64,000 nucleotides of DNA from Leptobrachium leishanense (taxonomy: Eukaryota > Chordata > Amphibia > Anura > Megophryidae): the NCBI GenBank assembly GCA_009667805.1, contig CM019067.1, forward strand, positions 70,078,997 through 70,142,996. Direction: 5' to 3'. The notes under the pieces are model-generated. The model did no database searches. It worked only from the letters and a program-made list of their open reading frames with translations, and was not told the DNA's origin. Position numbers and translations under genes: made by a program. Below, piece by piece: positions 41,831-53,983 of this stretch. The stretch's first letter is position 1, and each line of letters begins with the position of its first letter.

Positions 41831-43113
41831 ATATTTAGAGATTTGGAAACCAAGATAGGAAACATTAGCCCATTATAGTTCTCCTAATAGGCTAGGGGTC
41901 ATTTAGCAAGGTATTACTGAACGATGCCCTCTCCAGGGCAGATTCACAGCTCATTTGAATCCATTTCCGAGTAGGTAAATTACACTGAAAATGCAATTTT
42001 GCAAACTATGTGTAACATTTTGCACCCAAATTGTTAACTGAATAACTATCACAGACTCTGTTATTACATATTCAAAATCGGGTGAATAACCCTGCCATAT
42101 ATTTGCGCCATACGATATATATTTTCGTCTTTCTGGAACGATGCACAGTTTAAGATCAGCAAAATTTATTACAAATGCAAATTTGTTACGAAACGGCAGC
42201 ATCGCGGTCACATTTGGGCAGTAGATTTGATTTGCATTTTGTAAAAAAAAAAAAAAAGTAAAAAGAATAAAAAAAATAAAAATAAAGTCATAGTCTGGCA
42301 AGTGCATAAAGCATAAGTATCTCACGACACCCTCCAGCAATCTAATCATTCCAGGATATAATTCCAGGTAATGGTTTATGCTTATGATTGGATTAATGTA
42401 CTTCAGTCTGAGGAGTTTAAATTCAAATATGTCTCATAGTTCACAACTCAGATGGGTTTCCAGTCTCGGTCTTATACTGTAGCCCATATAATTTAATAGC
42501 TTTCTTAACAGTTCTTTCAAAAAAAGAGGAGTGTGCATGCTTTATGTTGTTTTAACTGCCCTTTCTTTACCCTCTCCCAGTGAGGTGATCCCGAGGTCAT
42601 GCCAATTGTGCTGGATGAAGCAATCGAGGAGCCAACTTACCCTATAAACTGCCTTGTGGATGTAGATCATTTGGATGAAGATCCTTTGAATCTCTGAAAT
42701 GAAAATAACATGGGTTTTATGATATAATCTTTGCTTGGGGAACACACAATGAATTTTTATAGTTGTATTCAAATTATACGTGTTAACCTGTTCATTTTTT
42801 CCCTCGCCGATGCTGTATTTTGTCTAGGCTGGCATGCATTTGATCTCTTCACTGTTTAAAGGAGTTTTATTCTTTCGACCAGAAAGGTTAATTGTGGCAT
42901 AATTTAAACTATCATTATGTACGGGTGGTAATACATGAGATTCAGAGTTTTTTTTATTCCAAAAAACTGATTAAATAAATATTACAAACCAGTAATATCT
43001 CTGTAGGGGATAATTTGCAGTACGCGACAAATTAGATTACAGAAATTATACTTTCTTGCGATTGCAAAGCAACGTAAGACTGGGTCTTTCTCTGATCTAG
43101 GGGGACTTATATA
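41831..43113. other. No gene recognised
   Basis: 42050-42090 ends in GGTGAATAACCCTG, a decayed MITE terminus. A-rich simple sequence at 42240-42290. Otherwise nothing supportable. Confidence 0.4.
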
Positions 43114-43294
43114 CAGGTCTATTCAAAGAAAGGTGAAACTCAGGAGAATGACTGGAGATGTGAAAATTCTAGGTCAAAATAGCCAAACCAAAAAAATTCT
43201 CCCATTTATCTCACTTTCCAAATCGGCTATTTGTTCTAGATGGTTCTCTTTTCCTGCCAATTCTCCTGATTTTCACCTTTCTTTGAATAGACAT
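43114..43294. mobile_element. Short MITE, ~180 bp
   Basis: CAGGTCTATTCAAAGAAAGG and, inverted, CATGTCTATTCAAAGAAAGG. Inner blocks AAAATTCTAGGTCAAAATAG and CTAGATGGTTCTC pair imperfectly. Confidence 0.8.
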
Positions 43295-43319
43295 GTTAGT
43301 CTTTGCTAATTACGCTGAT

Positions 43320-43880
43320 CAGGCACTTTAAAACCACTGACAGGTGAGATGACTAACAATTATTATTTGGTTACAATGGCATCTGTCGTGGGGTGGGATA
43401 TGTTCGGAGCAAGTGAAGAGTCAGTTCTTGCGTTTCATGTGGAAACAGAAAAAATGGGCAAGCGGAAAGTTCGGGGTCACATTGACAAGGATCACCTAGT
43501 AATGGCTAGATGACTGGGTATCAGCATCTCCAAAAACAAGTCTTATGTGGTCCTATGTGGTTCGATCACACAAAACAGCTATTGTATCTCTAATTGCTGA
43601 AAAACCGAATGCTAGCCATGATAGAGGGGTGTCGGAACAGATTTGGCATGAACCAAGTACCTAGAGATTGTTGCAGACCACGTACAACCCTTCATGGCAG
43701 TGGTGTTCCCTACTGGCAGTGGCCTCTTTTTGCAGGATAATGCTCACTGTCACATTGCAAAAAAATGTTCAGGAATGGTTTGAGGAACATGACAAAGAGT
43801 TCAAGGTGTTGTCTTGACCTCCAAATTCCCCAGATCTCAATCTGATTGAGCATCCGTGGGATATCCTAGAACAAAAAAAC
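43320..43880 (+). pseudogene. Tc1-type transposase relic
   Basis: Recognisable pieces in order: a start-region GGAGCAAGTGAAGAGTCAG, MGKRKV...DKDHLVMAR-stop-LGIS, an internal loss, AIVSLIAEKPNASHDR, another large loss, then LQDNAHCHIA, a stop, and PPNSPDLNLIEHPWDILE. The second Asp and final Glu of the DDE triad survive in decayed form, while the first Asp region is deleted. Third Tc1 lineage in the window, long dead. Confidence 0.75.
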
Positions 43881-44455
43881 TGCTCTGACTTGGTCACCTC
43901 ACTACGGACAACGCCATCAGCCGATCAGGGTCATACCCTGGAAGCATCTGAGGATGACCCATGCCGGCAGATGGATAGGTCGCCTAGTGAGAATAAACTG
44001 AAAAACCCTGCCGGGGGGAGGGACACCGCTGTGGAGAGAACAAAAGCACGTCTCTGGTGTTGAAATGGAGTTTCAGCACCAAGGACAGCCCCCAACCAGG
44101 GCAGCCAAAACAGGGGGAAAAAAAAACCTTGCCAAAGGCTGCAGAGGGAATTAACTCACTGTCCCTGGTGCTGAAATAGGTTTCAGCACCAGGGACAGAA
44201 ACGCTGAATGCAGTCGGCTCAAAAAGAAAAAAAATACGTGTTCGGCGAGAAAAAAAAGCCTTGTTTTTTTTTTTAAATCAGAGCCCAAAATTTCACCTAA
44301 AAAACACAGAAATCAATAAAAAGACTTTTTGATGCAGATTAAAAAAAATATATGGTTGAATAAAAAATAAATGAAAATGAAAATATTTTTTACATTGAAT
44401 CCTATGTTTTTCACACTGAATTTGTGGGGCAATTTCCCTGCTGCAGCACGGAGAT
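43881..44455. other. MITE-like DNA with small hairpins
   Basis: GGTGCTGAAATAGG...TTTCAGCACCAGGGACAG and a similar pair at about 44057-44090 form short hairpins. 44235-44430 resembles 24830-25015 (TATGGTTGAATAAAA, TTGAATCCTATG), so it is probably a GGTTATTCA-family piece. No gene. Confidence 0.45.
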
Positions 44456-44459
44456 TTAA

Positions 44460-45070
44460 AGGAACACTCTAGGCTAAAAATACCCCCCTTTCTTTTACAT
44501 TAAAATAAAGCTATTCCCTACCTAGTTATTCAGTATATATATATATATATATTTTTTAATGTAATACTTACCCTAAAAAACACTTGTTTCCAACGGCGTC
44601 TTTTTTTTTTATACTCACCTCCCTTCTCTTCCGCTCCCGTCCTGTTACAGCTTGAACTTGGCTAATGGTTTACGTGAGAAGCGTGCATGCGCGCCTCTCA
44701 CGTAAGCCAGCCAATCAGCAGGCTTCCTCTTCTTCTTTGATTAGTGTAACGCGCAAGATGATGCACGCAACACTAATCGCAGCCGCAGACTATGCTGGCG
44801 GCTCGCTCCCGCCAGCTACTGCGGCGAGTTGGAGACATCATCGCGCTGAAAGCGCGATGAGGTCTCTTACTCGGCAATAGTCGGCAGAAGCGGGAAATAT
44901 GAATCCCGCTCTGCTGACTGACAGCTGGGAGGGCGAAGTAAAGTCCTCCGCGTCTCTCAGCTGTTTTAGCCGATCGGCTGAGTGGAGGGAGGGGGGAAAG
45001 ACAAGGGCATACTCAGGGCATCATGACCACCTAAAAAAGCTTAGGTGGTCATGTTGCCTAGAGTATCCCT
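44460..45070. mobile_element. piggyBac-type MITE, 611 bp
   Basis: Termini AGGAACACTCTAGGC and, inverted, AGGGATACTCTAGGC, bounded by TTAA at 44456-44459 and 45071-45074. Interior includes an (AT)n run at 44535-44552 and GC-rich hairpins around 44680-44900. No coding sequence. Distinct from the A-E family. Confidence 0.8.
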
Positions 45071-45772
45071 TTAACTATACAATACAATTAATCTTTTTCA
45101 TGTAAATTGTACAAGATCATCTGACCAAATCCCATGAAAATTGAAAGGATCGCTAATCTGTTGCAATCGCATAAAATAGTCTGAAATTGTCTGATGGTGG
45201 TCAGATTCAATGCAAGAGGGCTGATTCAACTGCATGTTGTAGGATCGGTTGGACGACTTCAGATGATATCGGATGATCACACCATCGCACAGATATGGTG
45301 CCAGTCGACGGCCAGCATTATATGGTATAGTTTGCCTCGTAAATATGAAACTGACAGGATGAAACACTGTTCTAAGCGGATACCCAATTGATGGGCAGGC
45401 CACTTGTTGCAGTGCCATTGTTCAGTCTCAGTGTTATAAACTCACCTCTGTGGAATCCCTTTTGTATTGGATTTTTGAGGTCAACCACAATGCTGATGTT
45501 GCTGCATTGGATGATAATACAGCCAGGGGCAGAGTGAGACCAGCCAGTGCAAGGAAAAAAATTAGGTAAAGGCCCCCAAGTCTCCAACTCCAACCTGTTC
45601 TGGGCCCTATGACCCGCTCCCATCACTACTCATCCGGAGGTTCTTCACCATCTTGCTGCCCCCAGATGCTCCTCTTCTTAAGCTCTTTTGGTTGTTTCTG
45701 TTTTGTAAACAAAGCATGAACCATGATAAATATTCAAGTATATTGGTATAATGCTACACACACAGGGTTATT
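45071..45772. other. No gene recognised
   Basis: Short frames only; no repeat termini seen. Confidence 0.4.
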
Positions 45773-45951
45773 CAAAGAGAATCGAAAAGTCACCGCGCAT
45801 TCGGTGACTTTTCGTTCTCTTCAATTCGGTTCAATTTGGCGATCCCATTTCGGCAACCCTGAAGTGTATTCAGCAAGCACCACAGGGCCGTTGTAATGCA
45901 GGGAAAGGTCGCTGCTAGACATGTGCATTCGTTTCAGTACTAAAACGATTA

Positions 45952-46378
45952 AGGCTAGGGTCAGACGAGCGCAGTGCGAACGCGCGTGCAGGCGCACTTA
46001 ATCACGGCCACACTAGCAGCAAGTGCCGGGCAATGACGGCCAATATACGAAGTACGGTCGCACAAAAGTCCGGCTGCGCAACGCAAGTGGCAAACGAACG
46101 CATTTTGTCGAGAACGTAAAACCGCTAGTACGGTTGTACAGAGTGCGCTGCGGCCGCTAGCGGCGTGTGTGCGTGAATTGGAGATGTCAGACACTGCTAA
46201 TGTCCGGCCAACATAACGTCCAGACGCAAAATGTGTTTTATTGATGATCCGTACAAAATCACGGATGCAAATGCGCATCGTATGACCGCTATCGCGTATT
46301 CCGTGAAAAAATACGTCCATTCGTTCGAACGCACTTTTTCACAGACAACGCGAAAATGCGTTCGTCTGACCCTAGCCT
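45952..46378. mobile_element. Foldback MITE, copy 3
   Basis: AGGCTAGGGTCAGAC ... GTCTGACCCTAGCCT, flanked by TA on both sides. About 90% like copy 1 by eye, and inserted in the hAT. Confidence 0.8.
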
Positions 46379-47282
46379 TAGTCCGAATTTTGGGATAATT
46401 TAGTTTTCGTATGACTTAAGAGATACGAAACTGCTCAGTACAAAAAAAACAAAAGAAACTAAAATAAAATGCACTACATTTTAGTTTAAGTCCTTTTTGT
46501 GATATTACATTGATGAGTGAAGGAGACCTGTAATGAAGAGCGCAACATCGCAAAGCTACAGAAAAGGTTTGTATGCGTAATCCTTCCCGACCCCTACCCG
46601 AAAATCTGACAGTGATAGAGCTCCAGAATACTCACTCGCAGCACAGACAGCCAGCACAGGAGAGGAAACCTTTACTTAACTCTTGCATGTCTATGAGGCA
46701 GACAAGATGATAAAAGCAGCTGGAGAAGGACAGCATTCAAATAAATCACACTGAAAGTTAATGACAGAGGAGGGCTGGATAGTAAAAACCCCTTTATAAC
46801 AAGCAGCGTTGGGAGAAGAGAGGGACTTTATAAAACGTGTGTTATCTCCCCTCCCGCTCTGCATAATACGGGCTTAGGTCTGATACATTTTATATTATCC
46901 AGGACCACTACCCCCCTTTCCTCATCTATAATACACGTTTTATATAAAGTCCCTCTCCTCTCCCAGTGCTGCTTGTTATAAAGGTTTTTTTTACGTATGA
47001 TACATTTACTATCCAGCTCTCAGTTACTCTGTCATTATGAGACTTCAGTGTGATTTATTTGAATATTTTCCCTGGATTTAAAGTGCTTTATTTTATTTTA
47101 AAAATAAATTTGCACCAGCCATCTCTTCTCTGAGCTTTCAGACCGATTTACGTTAATATTTTCCCTCTCCTCTGCTTTATATTCCTGTCTGTCTCCCCCA
47201 CAGAGATACAACGTTTAAGTAAAAGTTCCCTCTCCTGTGCTGGATAAGCATTGCATTCCGAAGTTCTGCACCCTCCACATGC

Positions 47283-47475
47283 TAATGCAGTAGGATGTTC
47301 TATACAGAGAGGGACATTAATTAATGCAGGAGGATGTTCTATACATTATAGAGAGGGGAGTATTAATGCAGGAGGATGTTATATACATTATACAGAGAAA
47401 GGTATAAATTGAGGAGGATGTTCTATACAGAGAGGGACATTAATTCAGGAGGATGTTATCTACATTATACAGAGA
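47283..47475. repeat. Short tandem array, five irregular units
   Basis: Five units around GGAGGATGTTCTATAC followed by ATTATA or AGAGAGGGACATTAAT, of about 33-50 bp, within the hAT. Confidence 0.7.
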
Positions 47476-48946
47476 GGAGCCTTTTTTCTAGCCCTTTAAA
47501 TCCAGTGGCTGTGAGCGCTGAGATCGGCTGCTTGTTATATTTTCTCTCAGTACAATGTATGGCTCAGCTGTTACAGTAACTGACTAACAGCGCTCCGAGT
47601 TTCAGTAAAACAAGGAAATAATATTGTTCTAACCTCTTATATATAAAAATATTATTTACTAGTTTTACTGAAACTCTGACCGCTGTGATGAGCAGCAGTC
47701 AGTTACTGTAACAGTTTTGCCTGACACATTGTGCTGAGAGTGAGAGATACTGTAACAAGCAGCGATCTCAGCCCTCTGAGGAGCCACTACAATAGCAATT
47801 GTATTTTTTGGTTTTCGGATGAATGAAATTAGTTTTCATACTAAAGAACTGAAAACGAATTTCTTTTTCAACTAAATAAATTGCATTTTAGGATTAATCA
47901 ATTAGTTCAAAACAAAATTTTGTTTTGTGCACATGTCTAGTCGCTGCAAACCCTCCGAAAACTATAACTGCAAAACCCGGCGAATGCACGTTGAAAACCT
48001 GCAAAAACATCTGGATTAACCCACAGAAAACGCCGGAAAAACCTGAGCAGTAGCCGATCACACGCAGCGAAGCCGCCGGAAAAAGCCGACACCGCAGACG
48101 AATGCAGTGAATAAATTAGAAAAACTGTTTGCTTGAATGTTTGAAAAGTGAAACGCTGTTTGCAAAGAAACTACTGAGCGAAAATGTCTGAAATTTACAT
48201 AAGAGGTCCAATGAACGATTATAAAAAGGGCTGCTACAGAAAAAACAAGTAAAGTTAAAAAAATCAGATTTTTTTTTAAAAAAAAAACTAGAAAATGCTT
48301 AAAATATCCTAAAAAATATATAAATAAGGAGACTCTTTACTGCAGAATATTATAATGAACGGTTTGTATATTGAATTAAAACAGGAATATTTTTAACATT
48401 GAAGCCTATGGGATTCACCTGAATAAACCTGCCGAATTAAACCACCGAATGGCAGCGCATTTCAGGAACCTTTCACTGCTGGTTTTTGTTCTCTGAATAG
48501 CCGAAGCATTGCTTCTCTATCGGGATTTCACTTCCCTCGAACAGGCACCGTATGTGCAGGTAATTCACCAGGATTTGGCGAATTGCCTGCTCTCTGGATA
48601 GCCGAATGGCAAGGAAAGGTAACCGAACGCTGAAATTCAGTGTTCGGTTACCTTTCTCCAGCAATTCAGATCTCTTTGAATAACCTTGACAGTCCAGGCC
48701 TTATGCTGCCAATCACCTTTTGTAGGCTCATGGAATGGCACCATGACATAAAGACAAACACAGAAAGAGTGAGAGAGAGTGCAGCAGACACAAAACGAGA
48801 GAGAATCCAAACGCAGCAGGAGGACACACGAAGAAGTCAGCTGGAGTTCCAACAGTCCATGCACATTACCCACAAATAATGTATCCAAAAATAAAGTAGG
48901 ACTGGTTGCTAGAAGCACAGTATGAAGTGGAGCTTTATTATGGAGA

Positions 48947-49031
48947 TGCAACCTTTGGGTCTTAACACAGGACCTTTCTCAAGCACTACTCATTATCACT
49001 TGAGAAAGGTCCTGTGTTAGGACCGAAACAC
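48947..49031. ncRNA. Inverted pair of decayed hammerhead-like motifs
   Basis: Plus strand about 48999-49031: CTTGAGAAAGGTCCTGTG, TTAGGACCGAAACACTATC. Minus strand 48947-48983: CTTGAGAAAGGTCCTGTGTT then AAGACCCAAAGG. Stem II (GGTCC/GGACC) is intact in the plus copy and GAAAC is present, but the CTGATGA core has become TTGAGAA. The plus copy is cut by the MITE at 49035. The inverted arrangement is like that at 1.6 kb. Confidence 0.4.
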
Positions 49032-49523
49032 TATCAGGGTTATTCAAAGAGCACTGAAATTCTGGTGGAATTTTGGTGCTCTTTCGTTCCCTGCACTTCG
49101 GGGAATCAAATTCACCAACTCTGCGATGCATTCAGCATTCACTGCAGGGTCCTTGAAGTGCAGAAAAAAGCCACCGACCGCATCTGAAAACCGCAGCAAA
49201 ATCGCCGATTTGTCCACAAGAACTGCTGCAAAACCGTTGAAAAAAAATCTTAGTGATCTGAGAAAATAGTTGAACGCACCCAACGATAGGCCGCAAAGCA
49301 GCCGACTACATCCGAAAAAAGCCAACGATCCACCAAACACAGTGCCAACCAGCTGCTGGAAAAAGCCTACGAATGGGGTAAAAAAATCAAAACACAGCGA
49401 TTTTGAAAAGCTGATTGCAAAAGCACTACTGTACTTAGAAACATAGAAAAAAGAAAAATGTCGGCAGATAAGAACCTTTCGGCCCATCTAGTCTGCCCAA
49501 TTACATGGATACTTTACCTGGAT

Positions 49524-52293
49524 TTATCTTTTGTTTCAGATAGCCTTATGCCTATCCCATGCCTGCTTAAATTAAATTACTGTTTTGGCCTCTACCACTA
49601 CAACTGGAAGGCTGTTCCATGTATCCACCACCCTCTCAGTAAAATAATGTTTCCTGATCTTATTTTTAAACCTTTGCCCCTCTAATCTAAGACTATGTCC
49701 TCTTGTTTTGCTACTTTGTTTCCTTTTAAATATACTCCCTTCCTCTACCTTGTGGATTCCCTTTACGTATTTAAATGTTTCTATCATATCTCCTCTGTCT
49801 ACATGTCAAGATCATTAAGCCTTTCCTGGTAACTTTTCTCCTTCAAGCCGTACACCATTTTAATAGCCCTTCTCTGAACTCTCTCTAAGATGTCTATATC
49901 CTTCTGGAGATACGGTCTCCAGTACTGCACACAGTACTCCAAGTGAGGTCTCACCAGGGCTCTGTAAAGTGGCATGAGAACTTCCCTTTTCCTACTGCTT
50001 ATACCTCTCCCTACACAACCAAGCATTCTGCCAGCATTTCCTGCTGCTCTATTACATTGACTACTTACCCTTAGATCCTCTGAAATAACAACCCCTAAAT
50101 CCCAACCCTCAGATGTTGAGGTTAGGACTGTATCAAATATTCTATATTCAGCCCTTGGGTTTTTACGTCCCAGGTGCATTATCTTGCACTTATCCACATT
50201 AAAACTCAATTGCCACAGCTCCGACCATTTTTTTAGTTTACCTAAATCATTTGTCATTTGGCTGATCCCTCCAGGTACGTCAACCCTGTTGCAAATCTTT
50301 GTGTCATCAGCAAAAAGACATACTTTTCCATTAATACCTTCTGCAATATCACTAATAAAAATATTAAAGAGAATGGGTCCAAGTACTGACCCCTGAGGTA
50401 CCCCACTGGTAACAAGACCTTGCGCCGAATAAACTCCATTTACCACAACCCTCTATTGCCTGTCACTCAGCCACTGCCTAATCCATTCAACAATATTGGA
50501 ATCCAAGCTCAAAGATTGCAATTTATTGATAAGCCTTCTATGCGGAACAGTATCAAAAGCCTTACTGAAATCTAAATAAGCAATGTCTACTGCACCACCT
50601 TTGTCTATTATTTTTGTTACCCAATCAAAAAAATCAATAAGATTAGTTTGGCATGATCTCCCTGAGGTAAACCCATGTTGTTTCTGATCCTGTAATCTAT
50701 GTGTTTTTAGATGTTCAACAATCCTTTCATTTAACATGGTTTCCGTTAATTTCCCCACTACTGACGTAAGACTAACTGGCCTATAGTTCCCCCAATTCCT
50801 CCCTACTACCCTTCTTGTAAATGGGCACAACTTTTGCTAATTTCCAGTCTTCTAGGACGACTCCCGTTAACAAGGATTGGTTAAATAAATCTGTTAACGG
50901 TTTTGCTATTACACCACTGAGCTCTTTTAATAATTTAGGGTGGATCCCATCAGGCCCCATTGATTTATTTGTCTTTACTTTAGACAGCTGCTGTAGAACC
51001 TCCTCCTCTGTAAACTGATATGTAATTGTCTGTTTAGTGTTTCCTCCTAACTGAGGTCCCTTTCCTTCCTTTTCTTCTACAAAGACTGAACAAAAATATT
51101 CATTGAGGCCGTCAGCGAAACCTTTATCCTCTACTACATACCTTCCTTCCTTTGTTTTTAATCTAACTAATCCTTGTTTTACTTTTCTTTTCTCGTTTAT
51201 GTATCTAAAAAATGTTTTGTCCCACTTTTTTACTGCCTGAGCTATTTTCTCTCCTGCGTGTGCTTTGGAAGCTCTTATAAATTGCTTTGCCTCTTTCTGC
51301 CTAATCTTATAGGTTTGGCTATCTTCTTCAGTCTGAGTTTTTTTATAATTATTGAATGCTATCTTTTTGTTCTTCACTATTTTGGCCACTTCTGCAGAGT
51401 ACCACAGTGGTTTCTTCCCTTTTTTGTTTTTGCTAACAAGCCAAATGCAATTGCCTGTGGCCTTCAATAATGCTTCCTTTAAATAATCCCATTTCTCCTG
51501 GACTCCCTTTAAACTCCTCCAGTCTGATAATGACTCATTCACACAAAATCTCATTTTAGAAAAATCTGTTTTTTTAAAGTCTAAAACTTTTGTTTTTGTA
51601 TGGTGTGGCTCCATCCCTGTTCTTATATTAAACCACACTGACTGGTGTTCACTAGATCCCAAATTTTCACCTACCACAACGTCTGATACCAAACCTCCAT
51701 TTGTGAGTATTAAATCCATTATGGCCTCTTTACCGGTCGGCTCCTCAACTACTTGTGTTAGAGATAATCCCAGTAGGGAGTTTAGAATATTTGGACTCCT
51801 GGTGCACCCAGCTATTTTGGTTTTCCAGTTCACATCAGAAAGATTAAAGTCCCCCCATGATAATAACTTCCCCCTTCATTGCCATTTTGGCTATTTCCTC
51901 AAACAGCAGATTATCTATCTCTTCTACTTGTCCAGGGGGTCTATAGATCACACCTACACGAGCTACTGTATGATTGCCAAATGTTAGCGTAACCCAAAAT
52001 GACTCTATGTTCACCTCGCTCACTGTTATTTGGTTCTTTTTTATGTTGTTTTTCACATACAGGGCCACTCCTCCTCCTTTCCTTCCTTCTCTGTCTTTTC
52101 TATATAAAGAGTACCCCGGTATTGTTATGTCCCAGTTATTTTTCTCACTGAACCATGTCTCAGTAACCGCCACTAAATCTACTTTTTCAGCTGCCATCAT
52201 TGCCTCCAGTTCATTGATTTTATTGACTAAACTGCGAGCATTTATAGACATGACTCTGAGCTTGTCATTTTTTACCCTGCATGTTGCTTGCAC
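49524..52293 (-). pseudogene. CR1 ORF2: endonuclease and reverse transcriptase, disabled
   Basis: From 52293 the endonuclease reads SINARSLVNK, VAVTETW, GGGVALYV, GVIYRPPG. At GDFN (about 51845) a sixth G in a run breaks the frame. It resumes (NWKTKIAGCTRSP) through [24 protein letters not shown] and FADD. Further damage: a frameshift near 50790, a CAG-to-TAG stop at about 50447, a 2-base insertion near 49797, and two stops in the last 25 codons. Compared with copy B, each lesion is private to one copy. Both polymerase aspartates survive. The reaction would have been target-primed reverse transcription. Confidence 0.85.
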
Positions 52294-52352
52294 CCTCCGA
52301 TTTAGTTTTGGGGGACAATCGGGCAGATTGTTTTTTACCCTTTGCCCCCCTC

Positions 52353-52992
52353 CTAGTTTAAATATTCCTTTGTGAAACCTTTGAACTTCTCACTGAGAAC
52401 ATATGTTCCCCTATGAGTAAGATGCAAACCATCTTTTTTATACAGTTCCTTTCTGTTCCAATTAGAGCTATCATGGGACACAAAGCCAAATCCTTGCTCC
52501 CGACACCATTCCTGAAGCCACAAATTAAATTCCCTATTGCGCATCTGCCTATCCTGAATGTTATGCACAGGCAGAGCTTCAGAGAATGACACAGTGGACG
52601 CAATCTGCTGTATTTCACCTCCAAGAACACAAAAATCTTCCTTAATTTCAGAAACCTCATTGCTAGCCAAGTCATTTGTCCCTAGATGGACTAGAACGTC
52701 CACTTACCCTTGCTGCTTTGCTTGTTTGACAATATTGAGAATACGTCTCTTGTCTCTACGAGCAGTAGCCCCAGGAAGACATCTCACCAAACCACTACTC
52801 TCCAGCTCAACACCTCTTATGATAGAATCAACCAGCAACAATTGCCTTCTATCAAGTCCCACCTTTTTTCCTTTTTGTCCTTGGTTGCAGTCCTGCTTAC
52901 TTTAGGCATAGGGGATGGTGGTTCCTCAACTATGGTGTCTGAGCCTACTTCCGTCTTACCATTACACTCTGAAAGTGCCTCAAAAGAACTTA
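52353..52992 (-). pseudogene. CR1 ORF1 fragment with SGNH esterase-like domain
   Basis: Upstream of ORF2 by 59 bp. On the minus strand: LVDSIIRGVEL (block with the nucleophile Ser), PGATARRDKRRIL, a TAA stop at about 52704, then DVLVHLGTND (GxND-type block) and DGLHLTHRG (Asp-His block). Vertebrate CR1 ORF1 proteins are known to carry such an esterase-type domain. Its job in retrotransposition is not settled. The 5' part of ORF1 is absent. Confidence 0.75.
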
Positions 52993-53050
52993 AATGCCTG
53001 GAATTAATATATAAGGTCCTATGAATAATAATAAAAAGGTCTGTTACTGA

Positions 53051-53983
53051 AAAAAATGCTATTTAAAAAAAAAAGAAAAAAATACTCATCAATCACTCCT
53101 AGCTCAACGCACTCCACAACCATATATGCTACTACCTCACAAACCCAACCAATCCACACAACCTCTTTCTACTCATGCTTACTACTCTCCCATATCAGCC
53201 AACCACATAGTCCCATTCTACTCAGTCAGACATTTCTATCTCACTTAGCCACATTCACCCCACACAGAGAATCCTTCACACATCCACATTCATATATACA
53301 TATATACACATATATTTATATTTATTTATACACTACTCCAAATAACCGCACTCCAAGGACTTGTAGATCTAAGTCTTTGGAGTGCTGCTATTTGTAGAAG
53401 TGTGTATACAGCCGAGCGTGGAACTGGGGATGGAGTGTGTACCCTGAGTGCTGGATTCCAGTGGAGTATATATATATGTATATTCAAAATCGGGAAATGG
53501 AGACACTCGGGGTCATAAAATCCAAAATTTTATTTAGTCCATTAAAATAAACCGACATTTTTGCCCCTTGAGGCCTTTATCAAGGTTAAATGTACATAAT
53601 ATTAAAAAAAACATATACTGTATATATATAACACAGAGACACACTTACCAGTCCCGTCCTGTCACCAGCGGCGTTGCTTCTGGGTGTATCGCGGAAAGGT
53701 TAAGCGCAGCGACGTCATCAGGCAGTGACACGCTGCCACATTGCCATGACAACCTTTGGTATACAGGCGAGATGAGTGAATCACATATGCATATACATTA
53801 AAATCTAATTTTTTAATGATTTTAATGCAGATGTGATATTGAAAATTCATACCTTCCAGTGAGTTTTGAACCGGGGCACAAGAGCCAACAGGAGCCGCAT
53901 CAGCGCTCATTGCTTATGAGGATACGAGGGCCTGCCACTTCATTGTATATATATCTATATATTTATCTATATATATATATATA
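53051..53983. other. AT-rich and old repeats
   Basis: 53060-53340 is CA-rich sequence with no motif. 53330-53400 has a GGAGTGC.. hairpin (ACTCCAAGGACTTG / AAGTCTTTGGAGT). (AT)n-type simple repeats lie at 53290-53335, 53467-53485 and 53943-53983. A hammerhead-like site is listed separately. Confidence 0.45.
53550..53587 (-). ncRNA. Decayed hammerhead-like motif
   Basis: Minus strand: AACC (53584-53587), TTGATAA in place of CTGATGA, GGCC...GGGC as stem II, AAAA, ATGTC, GGTT (53550-53553). Stem I AACC/GGTT pairs perfectly, and the five parts keep their order and spacing. The changed core bases would abolish cleavage. Confidence 0.4.

Larger units (their letters stand above)
45916..47939. mobile_element. 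hAT-type element, 2.0 kb, non-autonomous
   Basis: Termini TAGACATGTGCATTCG and, inverted, TAGACATGTGCACAAAAC, with a perfect 8-bp duplication GTCGCTGC (45908-45915 and 47940-47947). No transposase frame. Inside are foldback MITE copy 3, inverted blocks (ATAACAAGCAGCGTTGGGAG against CTCCCAGTGCTGCTTGTTAT) and a short tandem array. Confidence 0.85.
45773..48688. mobile_element. MITE, GGTTATTCA family, split by a hAT
   Basis: Left part 45773-45907 and right part 47948-48688 together follow the 23306-24203 copy in reverse orientation. Ends CAGGGTTATTCAAAGAGA and TCTCTTTGAATAACCTTG, with ACA directly repeated on each side (3-bp duplication). Non-coding. Confidence 0.75.
49442..52992 (-). mobile_element. 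CR1-type LINE, copy A
   Basis: A minus-strand LINE with remains of both ORFs. Its 3' end is CCTTTCGGCCCATCTAGTC (plus strand) followed by the CATAG/AAACATAGAAA tail, the CR1-type octamer tail TTTCTATG on the minus strand. The same 3' end finishes copy B at 61515. It is 5' truncated within ORF1. ACTTA-like sequence on both sides may be the target duplication. Confidence 0.85.
49035..53050. mobile_element. MITE, GGTTATTCA family, split by CR1 copy A
   Basis: Left part 49035-49441 (CAGGGTTATTCAAAGAGC) and right part 52993-53050 (TGCCTGGAATTAATATATAA). The join agrees with the copy at 381-918. The right terminus was not found. Confidence 0.65.
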
